From assembly GCA_020832105.1 (NCBI GenBank), contig JAFIFH010000019.1, positions 1 through 58,070 on the forward strand: 58,070 nt of DNA. The letters are read 5' to 3'. Source of the stretch: Idiomarina sp. (GTDB lineage: Bacteria; Pseudomonadota; Gammaproteobacteria; Enterobacterales; Alteromonadaceae). This document shows, in pieces, positions 23,994-32,141 of this stretch (positions are counted from its first letter, which is position 1; each line of letters begins with the position of its first letter). Below the pieces are notes generated by a model, which made no database searches, was not told the origin of the DNA, and saw only the letters and a program-made list of their open reading frames with translations. A program made the translations under genes and the position numbers.

Positions 23994-25145
23994 TTAAACC
24001 ATGGGTTTAACCCCTTTACCACTATGACCTTCACGCTTCCAAAAACCGATGACCCCGGCTGAACGCACCATGAGGTAGGTAAAGCCAATCAACATCAAGC
24101 CAAGAATAAAGGCCAGCGTGCGCGAGTAGTTTTGTGCGGAATAAACACCACCATCGCCTACCGGCACTGGGTCGCGCGGCGCGATGGGCAGGCCATGGCG
24201 CTCAGCCATGCTACTCACACCAATGAAGTGAATAGCGGGCACGTTCTCACGCAGAAAATACCCCATTACCGTGTCCACCGCAAAAGCCCGCGCCGGTGCG
24301 TTACGCTGTAGCCCCGATGAAAACTGGCTATCAATACCTGGGGGCCCAACGATAGTCGCGCCACCACCAACATTCACAAATGCCTTGAATGGTCGCCCAC
24401 CAGAGAATTCACGATAGAGAGCGATTCTATCAGCCACGGCTTCCTGATAATTACTCGGTTCAATCATCGCAGCACCACTCGCTTCGATAGCCTGTAAAAT
24501 AATCCGTCTGCCTTCTGCTGAAATATCCGCGCCGCGATCTTCCACCCCGCCAATGGAGGCAGCCGCCGGGCGTGAACTAATCACGCCAGCACTGCGGAGC
24601 TCTCGTTCCATATCCAGCCATAACAGGCCGGGCACATTCGCACCATATTGTGATGAAGAGCCAGAGGCGATAATGACCGGCTCAGCGCCCATGGCCTCAA
24701 TCGCTGCATAGACCGCCAGGTTTAACATTGGAAAGGAACCAGATACCGCCACCGCGACCAAATCCCCCTCTTCGACGCCAGCGTCAGCAAGCAGTTTTAC
24801 CGCCACTGCCCCCCAGTTTGGGTTTATCGTTGTTTGTTTAGACTCAAGTCCACCAATGGTGGTGGTCACTTCGCTGCTGGAAATACCCAACATGCCAGAA
24901 CGCTGTGGATCGTTTTCTGGATTAATCGGCCGAATATCGGCACGGATGGGGCGAATCGCCTCAATCCCGTCACGCACCGTCCGCGACGCTGTGACCATGG
25001 TTGAATAATGCGCCTCCACCACAGGATCACGCACTGTGATATTTTCTGCAGCGACCAGAATGACGATGGCAATAATGGACAGAAAGACCAGTCCCCAGGT
25101 CGGAATCTTCGATGCGCGCCAGTAAATTTTTGTGTAATTTTTCAT
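23994..25145 (-). CDS. pgsW: Poly-gamma-glutamate system protein (PgsW type)
   Basis: The 383-residue protein has one membrane segment near each end (LVFLSIIAIVILVAAENI and TLAFILGLMLIGFTYLM) and a large domain between them, probably outside the membrane. It matches my memory of the 'poly-gamma-glutamate system protein' found after pgsBC in Gram-negative bacteria, with IRPINPENDPQRSGMLGI and FVNVGGGATIVGPPG as notable stretches. The biochemical task is unknown; a part in polymer export or release is inferred from neighbours. It starts 12 bases after pgsC, so it belongs to the pgsBCW operon. Confidence 0.78.
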   Translation of the reverse strand: MKNYTKIYWRASKIPTWGLVFLSIIAIVILVAAENITVRDPVVEAHYSTMVTASRTVRDGIEAIRPIRADIRPINPENDPQRSGMLGISSSEVTTTIGGLESKQTTINPNWGAVAVKLLADAGVEEGDLVAVAVSGSFPMLNLAVYAAIEAMGAEPVIIASGSSSQYGANVPGLLWLDMERELRSAGVISSRPAAASIGGVEDRGADISAEGRRIILQAIEASGAAMIEPSNYQEAVADRIALYREFSGGRPFKAFVNVGGGATIVGPPGIDSQFSSGLQRNAPARAFAVDTVMGYFLRENVPAIHFIGVSSMAERHGLPIAPRDPVPVGDGGVYSAQNYSRTLAFILGLMLIGFTYLMVRSAGVIGFWKREGHSGKGVKPMV

Positions 25146-25157
25146 ATGTTGGACTCC

Positions 25158-25733
25158 TTACCAGCCTGGCATCTGCATGCTTTGTTGTGCTTCATACGCC
25201 ATCAGCGCATCGGGCATGATGATAATCAGCGCCAGGCGCACGAGTACCGCAGTGACTGCCAGCCCACACAAAGTTTGCAACACCCCCTGGCGGTCAAACC
25301 AAATCGCAATCAGGCCGGGAATAATGTAACCGATAATGCTGGTTTCCATCACCGCCATCATAAAGCCAGATTCCAATTGGGCCACCTGCGCTTCTGCCCC
25401 GCCGGTCTCACCCACCATTTCAAGGTTGGCCCAGGCCACCAGGCTGCCAAGAAACATGTCCAGCAAACCAGCAATCAGGTACCCCGTTAGAATCATAATA
25501 ATGGTCTGACGACGACCGTATATGACGATATAGCTGGACAGCATGCGCACAATTAAGAAGGTCGCAAATGCGGCAAATAAGGTCACCGCTACACTCATCG
25601 GACTCATCAGCTGCAGCGCCATGTAGCCCGGTACCACCAGGCCCCCGGCAGCAAGTCCGAAAGTGGTGCTGAGTACCAGAGTAAAGAACAAACCGATGCC
25701 AATAGACACCGCTAAAATATTTAACGCAATCAT
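25158..25733 (-). CDS. pgsC: Poly-gamma-glutamate synthase membrane subunit PgsC/CapC
   Basis: PgsC works with PgsB in the membrane complex that makes poly-gamma-glutamate. The 191-residue protein has about five hydrophobic segments, with GLAAGGLVVPGYMALQL near the N-terminus and TGYLIAGLLDMFLG in the middle. These are consistent with the family, though B. subtilis PgsC is shorter (about 150). Its start codon overlaps the pgsB stop as ATGA, which indicates translational coupling. The family call rests mainly on its place between pgsB and pgsW. Confidence 0.8.
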   Translation of the reverse strand: MIALNILAVSIGIGLFFTLVLSTTFGLAAGGLVVPGYMALQLMSPMSVAVTLFAAFATFLIVRMLSSYIVIYGRRQTIIMILTGYLIAGLLDMFLGSLVAWANLEMVGETGGAEAQVAQLESGFMMAVMETSIIGYIIPGLIAIWFDRQGVLQTLCGLAVTAVLVRLALIIIMPDALMAYEAQQSMQMPGW

Positions 25734-26935
25734 AAGTCTTCCTCGCGCAACGCTCGGTTTTGGAAAAAGCGTGCGACATCTTCACCACCGCCATGAATAT
25801 TACACATCCCAACGACCAGAGAACGGTAACCCGCCTCTTCAAAAATCGTTTCGATTACATCAACCATGGCACCTTGCTCCATCACGATAATTTTATTGGG
25901 ATCCAGCCCTTCTTTCACTGCCATACGGGCAAACATCAAAGTGCCTGAGCCCATCACGATGTACTTATCAGCGGCGGTCCAGGTGGCGGCCGCTTCTGCC
26001 ATTTGTTGTGAACGATGTGGGCGATCCCCGCGGCAATTAATCAATGCGATATACTTGCGATCGTCGCCATGTTTCTTAATCAAGCGCTCCCAAATACCGC
26101 CTGTGGATTCAGGATCATTGGCAGCAAACGCATTGACGAAAATCATGTCCCGACGAAAATATTCAAGATGCAGGATCCGCATCGCGCCGGCTTCAGGCTC
26201 TAAACCAATCATGCCTTGTAACGCTTGTTCCCGGTCTACCCCAAGGTGTTGGCATATCTTTAAAGCCAATGCGACGTTCTCACCATGTTCACTGTATTTG
26301 AACTGGCTTAACGTGGCTTCGCTAATGGCAGCAACTTCCTCTTCACTGACCCCATGCAGTTGCGAACTGCGGTCTTTACTGGAATATTCGAAGATATCTA
26401 TTAGGTCGCGCTCTGCGGTAAACAAGTGGCCGTTTACCGGTGTACTGCCCGCGAGTGCCAGACCAACATCTCGCTCGCCAGGGCCCATCACATCCAGGTG
26501 ATCCGCACGGGCATTGGTGATTACACCCACATTGGAGCGCACCATACGAAGCTCGGTTAGCGATTGATATTGTGGCTGCAGCGCCATGCACTCTACCACC
26601 ACGATTTCAGGTTTGAGCTTTGCCATGCGTGACATTAACCGCATTTGCTCGATAATATTAGCGCCGGCGATGCGGTAAAGAGAGAACTCTCGCCCTTGCG
26701 GGTCGGTGAAGGCTGCAGCAGACCCTGTGGTCTTGGCACAGACTCGTTTACCACCACCACGCAGGCCGGCTGCTATTAAGCGAGTTACGCTGGTTTTTCC
26801 ACGCGTGCCGTTGACATGAATTCGTACAGGTATGGATTGCAAAATACGCCGGTGACGCCAAGCTTCCACTAGACCGGCTATCACCAGCACGATCCATAGC
26901 GCCATCATCACCGTCAGTGTTTCAGGTATGGCCAC
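25730..26935 (-). CDS. pgsB: Poly-gamma-glutamate synthase ligase PgsB/CapB
   Basis: PgsB is a Mur-ligase-like enzyme that activates the gamma-carboxylate of glutamate with ATP and extends the polymer at the membrane. The 401-residue length is close to the B. subtilis protein (393). An N-terminal membrane segment (MMALWIVLVIAGLVEAW) is followed by the P-loop NGTRGKTS at residues 42-49, VVECMALQPQYQ and the Mur-type ITNARADHLDVMG. GGGGGA precedes the ATG. A 13-bp palindrome (CTGCAAATTGCAG, 26964-26976) lies in the leader and could be an operator. Confidence 0.9.
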   Translation of the reverse strand: MAIPETLTVMMALWIVLVIAGLVEAWRHRRILQSIPVRIHVNGTRGKTSVTRLIAAGLRGGGKRVCAKTTGSAAAFTDPQGREFSLYRIAGANIIEQMRLMSRMAKLKPEIVVVECMALQPQYQSLTELRMVRSNVGVITNARADHLDVMGPGERDVGLALAGSTPVNGHLFTAERDLIDIFEYSSKDRSSQLHGVSEEEVAAISEATLSQFKYSEHGENVALALKICQHLGVDREQALQGMIGLEPEAGAMRILHLEYFRRDMIFVNAFAANDPESTGGIWERLIKKHGDDRKYIALINCRGDRPHRSQQMAEAAATWTAADKYIVMGSGTLMFARMAVKEGLDPNKIIVMEQGAMVDVIETIFEEAGYRSLVVGMCNIHGGGEDVARFFQNRALREEDL

Positions 26936-27079
26936 ATTGTTTCCCCCACAGAAAAGTCATGCTCTGCAAATTGCAGATTTTTACTAACGACTCATGTAGT
27001 TATAAACCTTTAGGAGGGGATTGCCAGTTGCTAAACACAGTATTTACTTTCGATAAGGTAGGACAATGCGCTCTTAGCG

Positions 27080-27523
27080 TTAGAGTTTGGCCAGGTAGGA
27101 GTCGAGCGCGTTGGCAAACTGCTGTCGATCACGTTGGTTGAGCGGTGGTGGCCCGCCGGTATGCTCACCACTGGCGCGCATGGTGTCCATAAAGTCACGC
27201 ATATTCAGGCGTTGGCGCACGTTTTCCAACGTAAATTGCTCGCCTCGCGGAGTCACCACTAATGCGCCTTTCTCAATCACCTCGGCGGCCAGTGGGATAT
27301 CCGCAGTGATCACCAGGTCGCCCCGTTCACACAGCTTGACGATCTCATCGTCTGCCACATCAAAACCAGCATCCACCTGCATGCTGGTGATCCAGGGCGA
27401 CGGAGGTGTCGCAATGAACTGATTGGCCACTAAAGTCAGCTTCACTTGTTTGCGCGTTGCCGCACGGAACAAGATGTCTTTAATGACTTTCGGACAGGCG
27501 TCCGCGTCTACCCAAATGGTCAT
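27080..27523 (-). CDS. yaiI: UPF0178 (YaiI/YqxD) family protein
   Basis: The 147-residue protein begins [21 protein letters not shown] and has the later [12 protein letters not shown], which are the conserved acidic motifs of UPF0178 (DUF188). The pattern is that of a PIN-like or NYN-like nuclease, but function is not established. It lies 12 bases downstream of rlmA and is probably co-transcribed with it. The downstream pgsB has its own leader. Confidence 0.88.
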   Translation of the reverse strand: MTIWVDADACPKVIKDILFRAATRKQVKLTLVANQFIATPPSPWITSMQVDAGFDVADDEIVKLCERGDLVITADIPLAAEVIEKGALVVTPRGEQFTLENVRQRLNMRDFMDTMRASGEHTGGPPPLNQRDRQQFANALDSYLAKL

Positions 27524-27535
27524 GTTATTTCCTTG

Positions 27536-28444
27536 CTAAGATTGCGCATGGTCGTTCCCCTCGCCGTCGGCCGCGGCATGCACTTGCCACACTCTCGCGA
27601 TAACTTCCGCGTCCAGTGTCAATGAATCTAGTAACGCCAGCCTTTCTTTGCCAGACTGCGGCGCACGGTGAGCATGCGGGGTCATGCTAAGTAGGTCCTG
27701 CAGTTCAGCCTGGCGTAGAGTAAAGCTAAACTGAATGGCTTTCTCAAGTTTCAGGGTAAAACCCTCGAGCCGCGGCTCAGTCGGCGCCGGTTTAGCTTTC
27801 TCCTGATCATACAACACGTCACGCAGTCCGCGTAGATGCCCGGACAAAGGATCCAGCGTAATCACCACACCCTCAGGTTTGAGCACCCGCCGAAACTCTT
27901 GCTCAGCGGTAAAACCAAAAGCACAAATTAACACGTCAAAACTCGCATCCGGATACGGCAACCGCGCATTACTGGCGACCACATAGTGGCCTGCTTTGTG
28001 CCAGGGTGCGGCAGCCTGTACCGCAGGTTTAGACACATCGTTACCAAATAACTGACTGCCATCGGGCAACGCATGTTGCAACTGGCGTAGGTAATACCCC
28101 TCACCACAACCGGCATCGAGCACGCGCAGCGTAGTTTCTGACATGACTGAAGATTGACGGACACAGTCGGCTAACAGGTCGGCAATAGGAGCGTAGTGCC
28201 CTGCCTGCAAAAAGCGCCGTCTGGCCTGCACCATGACTTTACTGTCACCCGGGTCTTTGGAGCGCTTAAATTGCGCCGGTAACAGATTTAGATAGCCTTG
28301 CTTGGCCTGATCAAAATGATGCCCAGCGACACATTGCCAGCTGCCGGACTCATGTTGCGCAAGCACCGCACCATCAGTATTTTTCGCCCGGCAGATCGGG
28401 CATAACAGTGCAATGCTCGCACATCCGCTAGTCATCGGTTGCAT
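27536..28444 (-). CDS. rlmA: 23S rRNA (guanine-N1)-methyltransferase
   Basis: RlmA methylates G745 of 23S rRNA in Gram-negative bacteria. The 302-residue protein has the N-terminal zinc finger (CPIC, then WQCVAGHHFD) and the family signature AKQGYLNLLPAQFKRSKDPGD with MVQARRRFLQAGHY. The SAM-binding VLDAGCGEGYYLRQL follows. It overlaps the end of the upstream lipoprotein gene by 17 bases. An ATG three codons later (28435) is an equally possible start. The YaiI gene follows closely. Confidence 0.93.
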   Translation of the reverse strand: MQPMTSGCASIALLCPICRAKNTDGAVLAQHESGSWQCVAGHHFDQAKQGYLNLLPAQFKRSKDPGDSKVMVQARRRFLQAGHYAPIADLLADCVRQSSVMSETTLRVLDAGCGEGYYLRQLQHALPDGSQLFGNDVSKPAVQAAAPWHKAGHYVVASNARLPYPDASFDVLICAFGFTAEQEFRRVLKPEGVVITLDPLSGHLRGLRDVLYDQEKAKPAPTEPRLEGFTLKLEKAIQFSFTLRQAELQDLLSMTPHAHRAPQSGKERLALLDSLTLDAEVIARVWQVHAAADGEGNDHAQS

Positions 28445-28991
28445 GCCACAGATGTTGGTACTCTTGCCACCAGCTCAACGCAATCGCCTTGTTGTGGTTG
28501 TTTGCACGTGGGTTCAACACGCTGGGTAAAGTCAGGTAATTATAGTCGGTTTGCGCCTGTAGCTTTGCATCCTGGGACGCCAGCTGCAGGGCATACAACG
28601 CCAGCATGACCTCAAAACTGTCGTTGGAGTCTAGCTTCTCAATTAAATGCGGCACCGCCGGCTTACCTATCTGACCTAAGTTTTCTGCCGCGCTATACCA
28701 GATCTTGTCATTCTCACCATCGCCATAGATTTGGGTGTAGTTCTGATCATCCAGGCGTTGCAGGTTATATTCAAGATCGTCGTGGCGTGGCTGCCCATCG
28801 TCAGCATCAGCTTCAGCAGGTAATTGCTCATGGCTTACCGGTGGCTCGTCCTGCGGAGTGGGCTCGTCAGGGATGGAGCTACTACATGCACTCAGCCACA
28901 GGGATACACAGGCGGCACCGGCAAAGGTCACCAGCGATGTACGTTTGCAATACCTGGCATTCGATTGAGTGTTCTTCTGAATGGTCGTCAT
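28428..28991 (-). CDS. Uncharacterised lipoprotein
   Basis: The ATG at 28991 gives a 187-residue protein with a lipoprotein signal ending WLSAC. A Pro/Glu/Asp-rich linker follows, and then a helical part (KPAVPHLIEKLDSNDSFEVMLALYALQLASQDAK) that looks like a HEAT repeat. A TTG 33 bases upstream would put extra residues before the signal, so I reject it. The family is not recognised. It overlaps rlmA at its 3' end, so the two may be read together. Role unknown; probably an envelope scaffold. Confidence 0.65.
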   Translation of the reverse strand: MTTIQKNTQSNARYCKRTSLVTFAGAACVSLWLSACSSSIPDEPTPQDEPPVSHEQLPAEADADDGQPRHDDLEYNLQRLDDQNYTQIYGDGENDKIWYSAAENLGQIGKPAVPHLIEKLDSNDSFEVMLALYALQLASQDAKLQAQTDYNYLTLPSVLNPRANNHNKAIALSWWQEYQHLWHATDD

Positions 28992-29096
28992 GACGTATCG
29001 GGGGGCTCCATGCGAGTGCGCCAAAGCTGGTCGTTTGTCGCTTAAAAATGCGCTATCATGCGCGTCATTATCACATAGTTTACAGGGCTGCTGCAG

Positions 29097-29492
29097 ATGA
29101 AAATAGTCATCCGTTATTTTTTCCGTTTTATTCGCGTGTTATTAACTCCGGTCATGCTCATCAGTGAAACCCTGACCACCCCAAAACCAATGTCACGCAG
29201 CGCAGAAGGCCAGGCTAAAGTAAACCGCGCCTGCGAACAACTCGCCTTATACCAGTTCCGGGCTTGCCCTTTTTGCATCAAAGTACGCAAAGAAATTCAA
29301 CGCCTCAACCTGCCTATTGACTTACGTGACGCGCAGCAGGTTCAGGAACACCGTGACGCCCTATTAAGTGGCGGCGGCAGACTGAAAGTGCCTTGCCTGA
29401 AAATCACCGGCGACGACGGTCAGGTTGAATGGATGTACGAATCTGACCAGATTAACCAGTATCTGCATCAGCGCTTCGCTGACATCAGCTAG
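29097..29492 (+). CDS. Membrane-anchored glutaredoxin-like protein
   Basis: The 131-residue protein has an N-terminal hydrophobic segment (IRYFFRFIRVLLTPVMLI) followed by a thioredoxin-fold domain. Its CPFC (C57, C60) sits in LYQFRACPFCIKVRKEI and the cis-proline is in LKVPCLKI. The C-terminal YESDQINQYLHQRF is typical of glutaredoxin/GST-N domains. It should reduce disulfides or glutathione adducts at the membrane; with the amphipathic anchor and no cleavage site, the domain is most likely cytoplasmic. It is divergent from the lipoprotein gene. Confidence 0.82.
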   Translation: MKIVIRYFFRFIRVLLTPVMLISETLTTPKPMSRSAEGQAKVNRACEQLALYQFRACPFCIKVRKEIQRLNLPIDLRDAQQVQEHRDALLSGGGRLKVPCLKITGDDGQVEWMYESDQINQYLHQRFADIS

Positions 29493-29516
29493 TACCCTTG
29501 GGTGCAGCCTGGCCGC

Positions 29517-30431
29517 TTAAGCCGAGCTTGCACCATCAATCTTCACATCGTCACCGTTCAAAAAGGTTGCCTCTGGTGCGGTGAGATTGATAATCACGTC
29601 TGCCACTTCATGGGGCTCTGCAATGCGCCCCATGGGACTGTTCTCACCGGCCCCATCTAAGCTCTCTACGTCCATAAAGCGTTGCAGTAGCGCTGTTCGC
29701 ACCCCACCTGGCGAAATAGAAATAGCACGAATTCCATTGCCCGCCTCTTTGCTTGCAACTGAACGCGTCAAACCAATCACCGCATGCTTACTGCCCGCGT
29801 ACGCTCCAGCAAAGGCGGAACCACGATGAGACAACATGGAGCCGGTATTGACGATCACTCCGCCACCATGTTCGCGCATCAGCGGCAGCTCATAATGCAT
29901 CGCAAAGAGCACCCCATCGACATTGGTCCGCATCACGTCCTGGTAACTGCCGTCCCCCGTCAGAGCAATGTCATCCAGCCCACCGCGCGGCCCTTCAATG
30001 CCTGCATTATTAAACGCAATATCAAGGCCACCATAGGTTGCAACGCAGGCTTTGACAAAGGCTTCCATCTGCTCAGCTTCGCGCACGTCGGCGCGCATAT
30101 AGGTGGCGTCACCCCCGGCCTCACGAATCGCGTTCTGCACTTGCTGACCCAGTTCTTCACGGCGACCACAAAAGAACACTTTGCCACCATGCTGCGCATA
30201 GGCATGGGCCGTGGCCTCACCAATGCCGGAGGTTGCACCGGTTATCAAGACCACTTTATCCTGATACCGCTTATGCTCAGGTGCCCGGGACTGACTGGCC
30301 TGAGCCTGGCCACCGCTCAGGCTTTGGCCCAGCGCAGTGGCACCCAGAGCTAGCCCTGCAGCACCCGCAGCACCCTGGGTAAGAAAGCGACGACGCGAGG
30401 GGTTAATGGGTAAGATAGGTCGATCTGCCAT
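29517..30431 (-). CDS. Tat-exported short-chain dehydrogenase/reductase
   Basis: Starting at the ATG at 30431, which has AGGAG six bases before it, the 304-residue protein begins with a twin-arginine signal. SRRRFLTQ (residues 12-19) is followed by the hydrophobic GAAGAAGLALGATALG and an AQA cleavage site. The rest is a full classical SDR: TGATSGIG at 64-71, NNAG, the serine in NTGSMLSH and YAGSK. SDRs need NAD(P) and are normally cytoplasmic, so export as a folded, cofactor-loaded protein is notable. Substrate unknown. It has no close operon partner. Confidence 0.85.
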   Translation of the reverse strand: MADRPILPINPSRRRFLTQGAAGAAGLALGATALGQSLSGGQAQASQSRAPEHKRYQDKVVLITGATSGIGEATAHAYAQHGGKVFFCGRREELGQQVQNAIREAGGDATYMRADVREAEQMEAFVKACVATYGGLDIAFNNAGIEGPRGGLDDIALTGDGSYQDVMRTNVDGVLFAMHYELPLMREHGGGVIVNTGSMLSHRGSAFAGAYAGSKHAVIGLTRSVASKEAGNGIRAISISPGGVRTALLQRFMDVESLDGAGENSPMGRIAEPHEVADVIINLTAPEATFLNGDDVKIDGASSA

Positions 30432-30518
30432 GGGAGCTCCTGTGGTTTGTTCTGCTTGGCTGAGCATTAACCATAGCAAATTTTCGCAGGATTAAACCAG
30501 CACGGCGCCAATTGCGAC

Positions 30519-30908
30519 TTAAATCACTTGCACACCAAGCTGGGCCAGGCGATGACGGTATATCGCGTTATTCCACGCCTGAACAATAATCTGGGCGCGA
30601 AACAATGCACCTAGCTCAATAGTAAGAATGAGCACGAGAACAACGACCCCGATGTTCGCCATACCCAGGCCCATCAATAGGATCGCAAGGCAGAATCCGG
30701 TCAGATTAATCGCCCCCCGCCACCATTTACCAAGATAAAAATGATGCAAGCCACAGATGAAAAACCAGTTCAACACCGCGTAGGTGTCCGGGTCTTTCAC
30801 TTCGCGCCGCACAGCTTCATAAAAGGCCTTACGTTCGATATCACTAAGCTGCCGAATCAATCCACGCAGCCGCTCTTCTTCAGCGTTCACATCTTTCTTA
30901 GTCAGCAT
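30519..30908 (-). CDS. TM2-domain membrane protein
   Basis: The 129-residue protein has an N-terminal charged helix (EEERLRGLIRQLSDIERKAFYEAVRRE) and then a TM2-like pair of membrane segments around FFICGLHHFYLGKWWRGAINLTGF, the defining glycine-rich turn of the family. The function of bacterial TM2 proteins is unknown. The start overlaps the end of yidD by 11 bases, which suggests translational coupling with that gene. Confidence 0.78.
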   Translation of the reverse strand: MLTKKDVNAEEERLRGLIRQLSDIERKAFYEAVRREVKDPDTYAVLNWFFICGLHHFYLGKWWRGAINLTGFCLAILLMGLGMANIGVVVLVLILTIELGALFRAQIIVQAWNNAIYRHRLAQLGVQVI

Positions 30909-31191
30909 TATGATCAGCCTTTGAGGGTCGGGGCATTGAACCTGTTGGTGGATTGGGCGGATGAAAAGGGTCGTGGCAGATGCAAAAAGAATCGTTATGC
31001 TGACAGCCTCGAATACGCTGCCAGCCCAAACTTAAACCACGACGCACACCGCAATGCGCTATCGCCTGGCGAGTATACTCAGAGCACGTCGGCGTGAAGT
31101 TACAGCGAATCCCAAACCAGCGCCCACTGCCGCCCGTGCGTTGATACAGATTGATAGCTTTGAGAATGGCTGTTGCCACCATATTGCGCAT
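30898..31191 (-). CDS. yidD: Membrane protein insertion efficiency factor YidD
   Basis: YidD helps YidC and Sec insert inner-membrane proteins. The 97-residue protein carries the family core IRCNFTPTCSEYTRQAI, GLSLGWQRIRGCQ and DPFHPPN, with the cysteines in the normal places. In most bacteria yidD lies between rnpA and yidC; here it stands in a separate block before a TM2-protein gene, with which it overlaps. It may be the only copy or a second one; the window cannot tell. A DUF4177-type gene lies 12 bases upstream. Confidence 0.92.
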   Translation of the reverse strand: MRNMVATAILKAINLYQRTGGSGRWFGIRCNFTPTCSEYTRQAIAHCGVRRGLSLGWQRIRGCQHNDSFCICHDPFHPPNPPTGSMPRPSKADHNAD

Positions 31192-31203
31192 GGCCGTGTG
31201 TGC

Positions 31204-31431
31204 CTATCGACCCAGGGTGACAATGACCGATTCACGCTGCCAAAATAGCCAGAACCGCTTCATTTCCAACACCTGAAATACCACTTGCCAGCCATCTGCG
31301 GCGTACCCATTAAGCTCTGCTTCAATTCTTTTCATGGGTAGGCCTGACGAACCAAGAATAATGGTTCCACACCCACCTTCAACAATGTGAACCACTTTGT
31401 ACTCGGTATATCTCTGCGATTGATTGTTCAT
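31204..31431 (-). CDS. Small DUF4177-like protein
   Basis: From the ATG at 31431 this is a 75-residue protein with YTEYKVVHIVEGGCGTIILG followed by IEAELNGYAADGWQVVFQVLE, the two-strand plus helix pattern of DUF4177 (E-Y-K-V start and N-x-x-x-x-x-GW). An upstream in-frame start would add 12 basic residues and is less likely. No function is known for the family. It precedes yidD by 12 bases and may head a three-gene unit. Confidence 0.65.
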   Translation of the reverse strand: MNNQSQRYTEYKVVHIVEGGCGTIILGSSGLPMKRIEAELNGYAADGWQVVFQVLEMKRFWLFWQRESVIVTLGR

Positions 31432-31537
31432 TGGGTTACTCTGGCGACGAAAAAAACATAGTGCCATGAGTTCCTACTAAGCAACACCTAAAATTCTTTG
31501 CAAAATGTAACTGTGTGGATTTCACGGATCTACAGGC

Positions 31538-31564
31538 AAAAAAAAAGCAGGCCAGAGGCCTGCT
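31538..31564 (-). terminator. Rho-independent terminator of the cold-shock gene
   Basis: On the minus strand AGCAGGCC pairs with GGCCTGCT around TCT, followed by nine T. It lies 88 bases after the csp stop. Between them a perfect palindrome, TTTATAAGT-G-ACTTATAAA (31641-31659), overlaps the very end of the gene and could form a second hairpin. Confidence 0.9.
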
Positions 31565-31652
31565 TCTTCGAATTTGGGGGTAATCAGTTTGTCATTGAAG
31601 TTGTTCAATAACCAACCGTGTTCGACCCTAAATCGCTCAGTTTATAAGTGAC

Positions 31653-31862
31653 TTATAAAGGAGTGATGTTTTCAGCTTGAGGACCTTTAGGGCCTTGAGT
31701 TACAGAGAACTCAACGCGCTGGCCTTCAGTCAGGGTTTTGAAACCTGAACCTTGGATTGCACTGAAATGTGCAAATACATCTGGACCGCCTTCGCGCTCT
31801 AGAAAACCAAAACCTTTAGACTCGTTGAACCATTTAACTGAACCAGTGATAACTTCAGACAT
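31653..31862 (-). CDS. Cold-shock domain protein (CspA family)
   Basis: A 69-residue single cold-shock domain that binds single-stranded RNA and DNA and acts as RNA chaperone. RNP1 is KGFGFL (residues 16-21) and RNP2 is VFAHF (29-33), and the whole length is standard. I chose the ATG at 31862 because the domain starts directly there ([17 protein letters not shown]); longer in-frame starts add non-domain residues. AGGA precedes it. The upstream region of 279 bases to the divergent gene is AT-rich and long enough for the structured leader often seen on cold-inducible csp genes. Confidence 0.93.
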   Translation of the reverse strand: MSEVITGSVKWFNESKGFGFLEREGGPDVFAHFSAIQGSGFKTLTEGQRVEFSVTQGPKGPQAENITPL

Positions 31863-32141
31863 AATCGTATTCCTGTATATATAAATTAAAAGTGATGCGG
31901 GTAAAAATAAAAACAATTTGATACTACAGGACGAATCTAAATTACGAATAATCTGGCATCGAAGTGGAGAATCAATTAAATATTTCTTAACCGACGCCCT
32001 GCATTTTACGCCTAATCTGCGCGATGTCAAAGGTTTCTTAGCTGTCTTTACTATTCTGTGGCTACACTGCACCTTATGTCGATGCTTTGCGTATTAGCCT
32101 GACTGGTAGTGACACACTGCCTATAACCTGAGGATTTACCT

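Noticed and set aside
26964..26976. Palindrome CTGCAAATTGCAG before pgsB as a named operator
   Set aside because: It is perfect but short, and I can link it with no regulator family, so it is only mentioned under pgsB.
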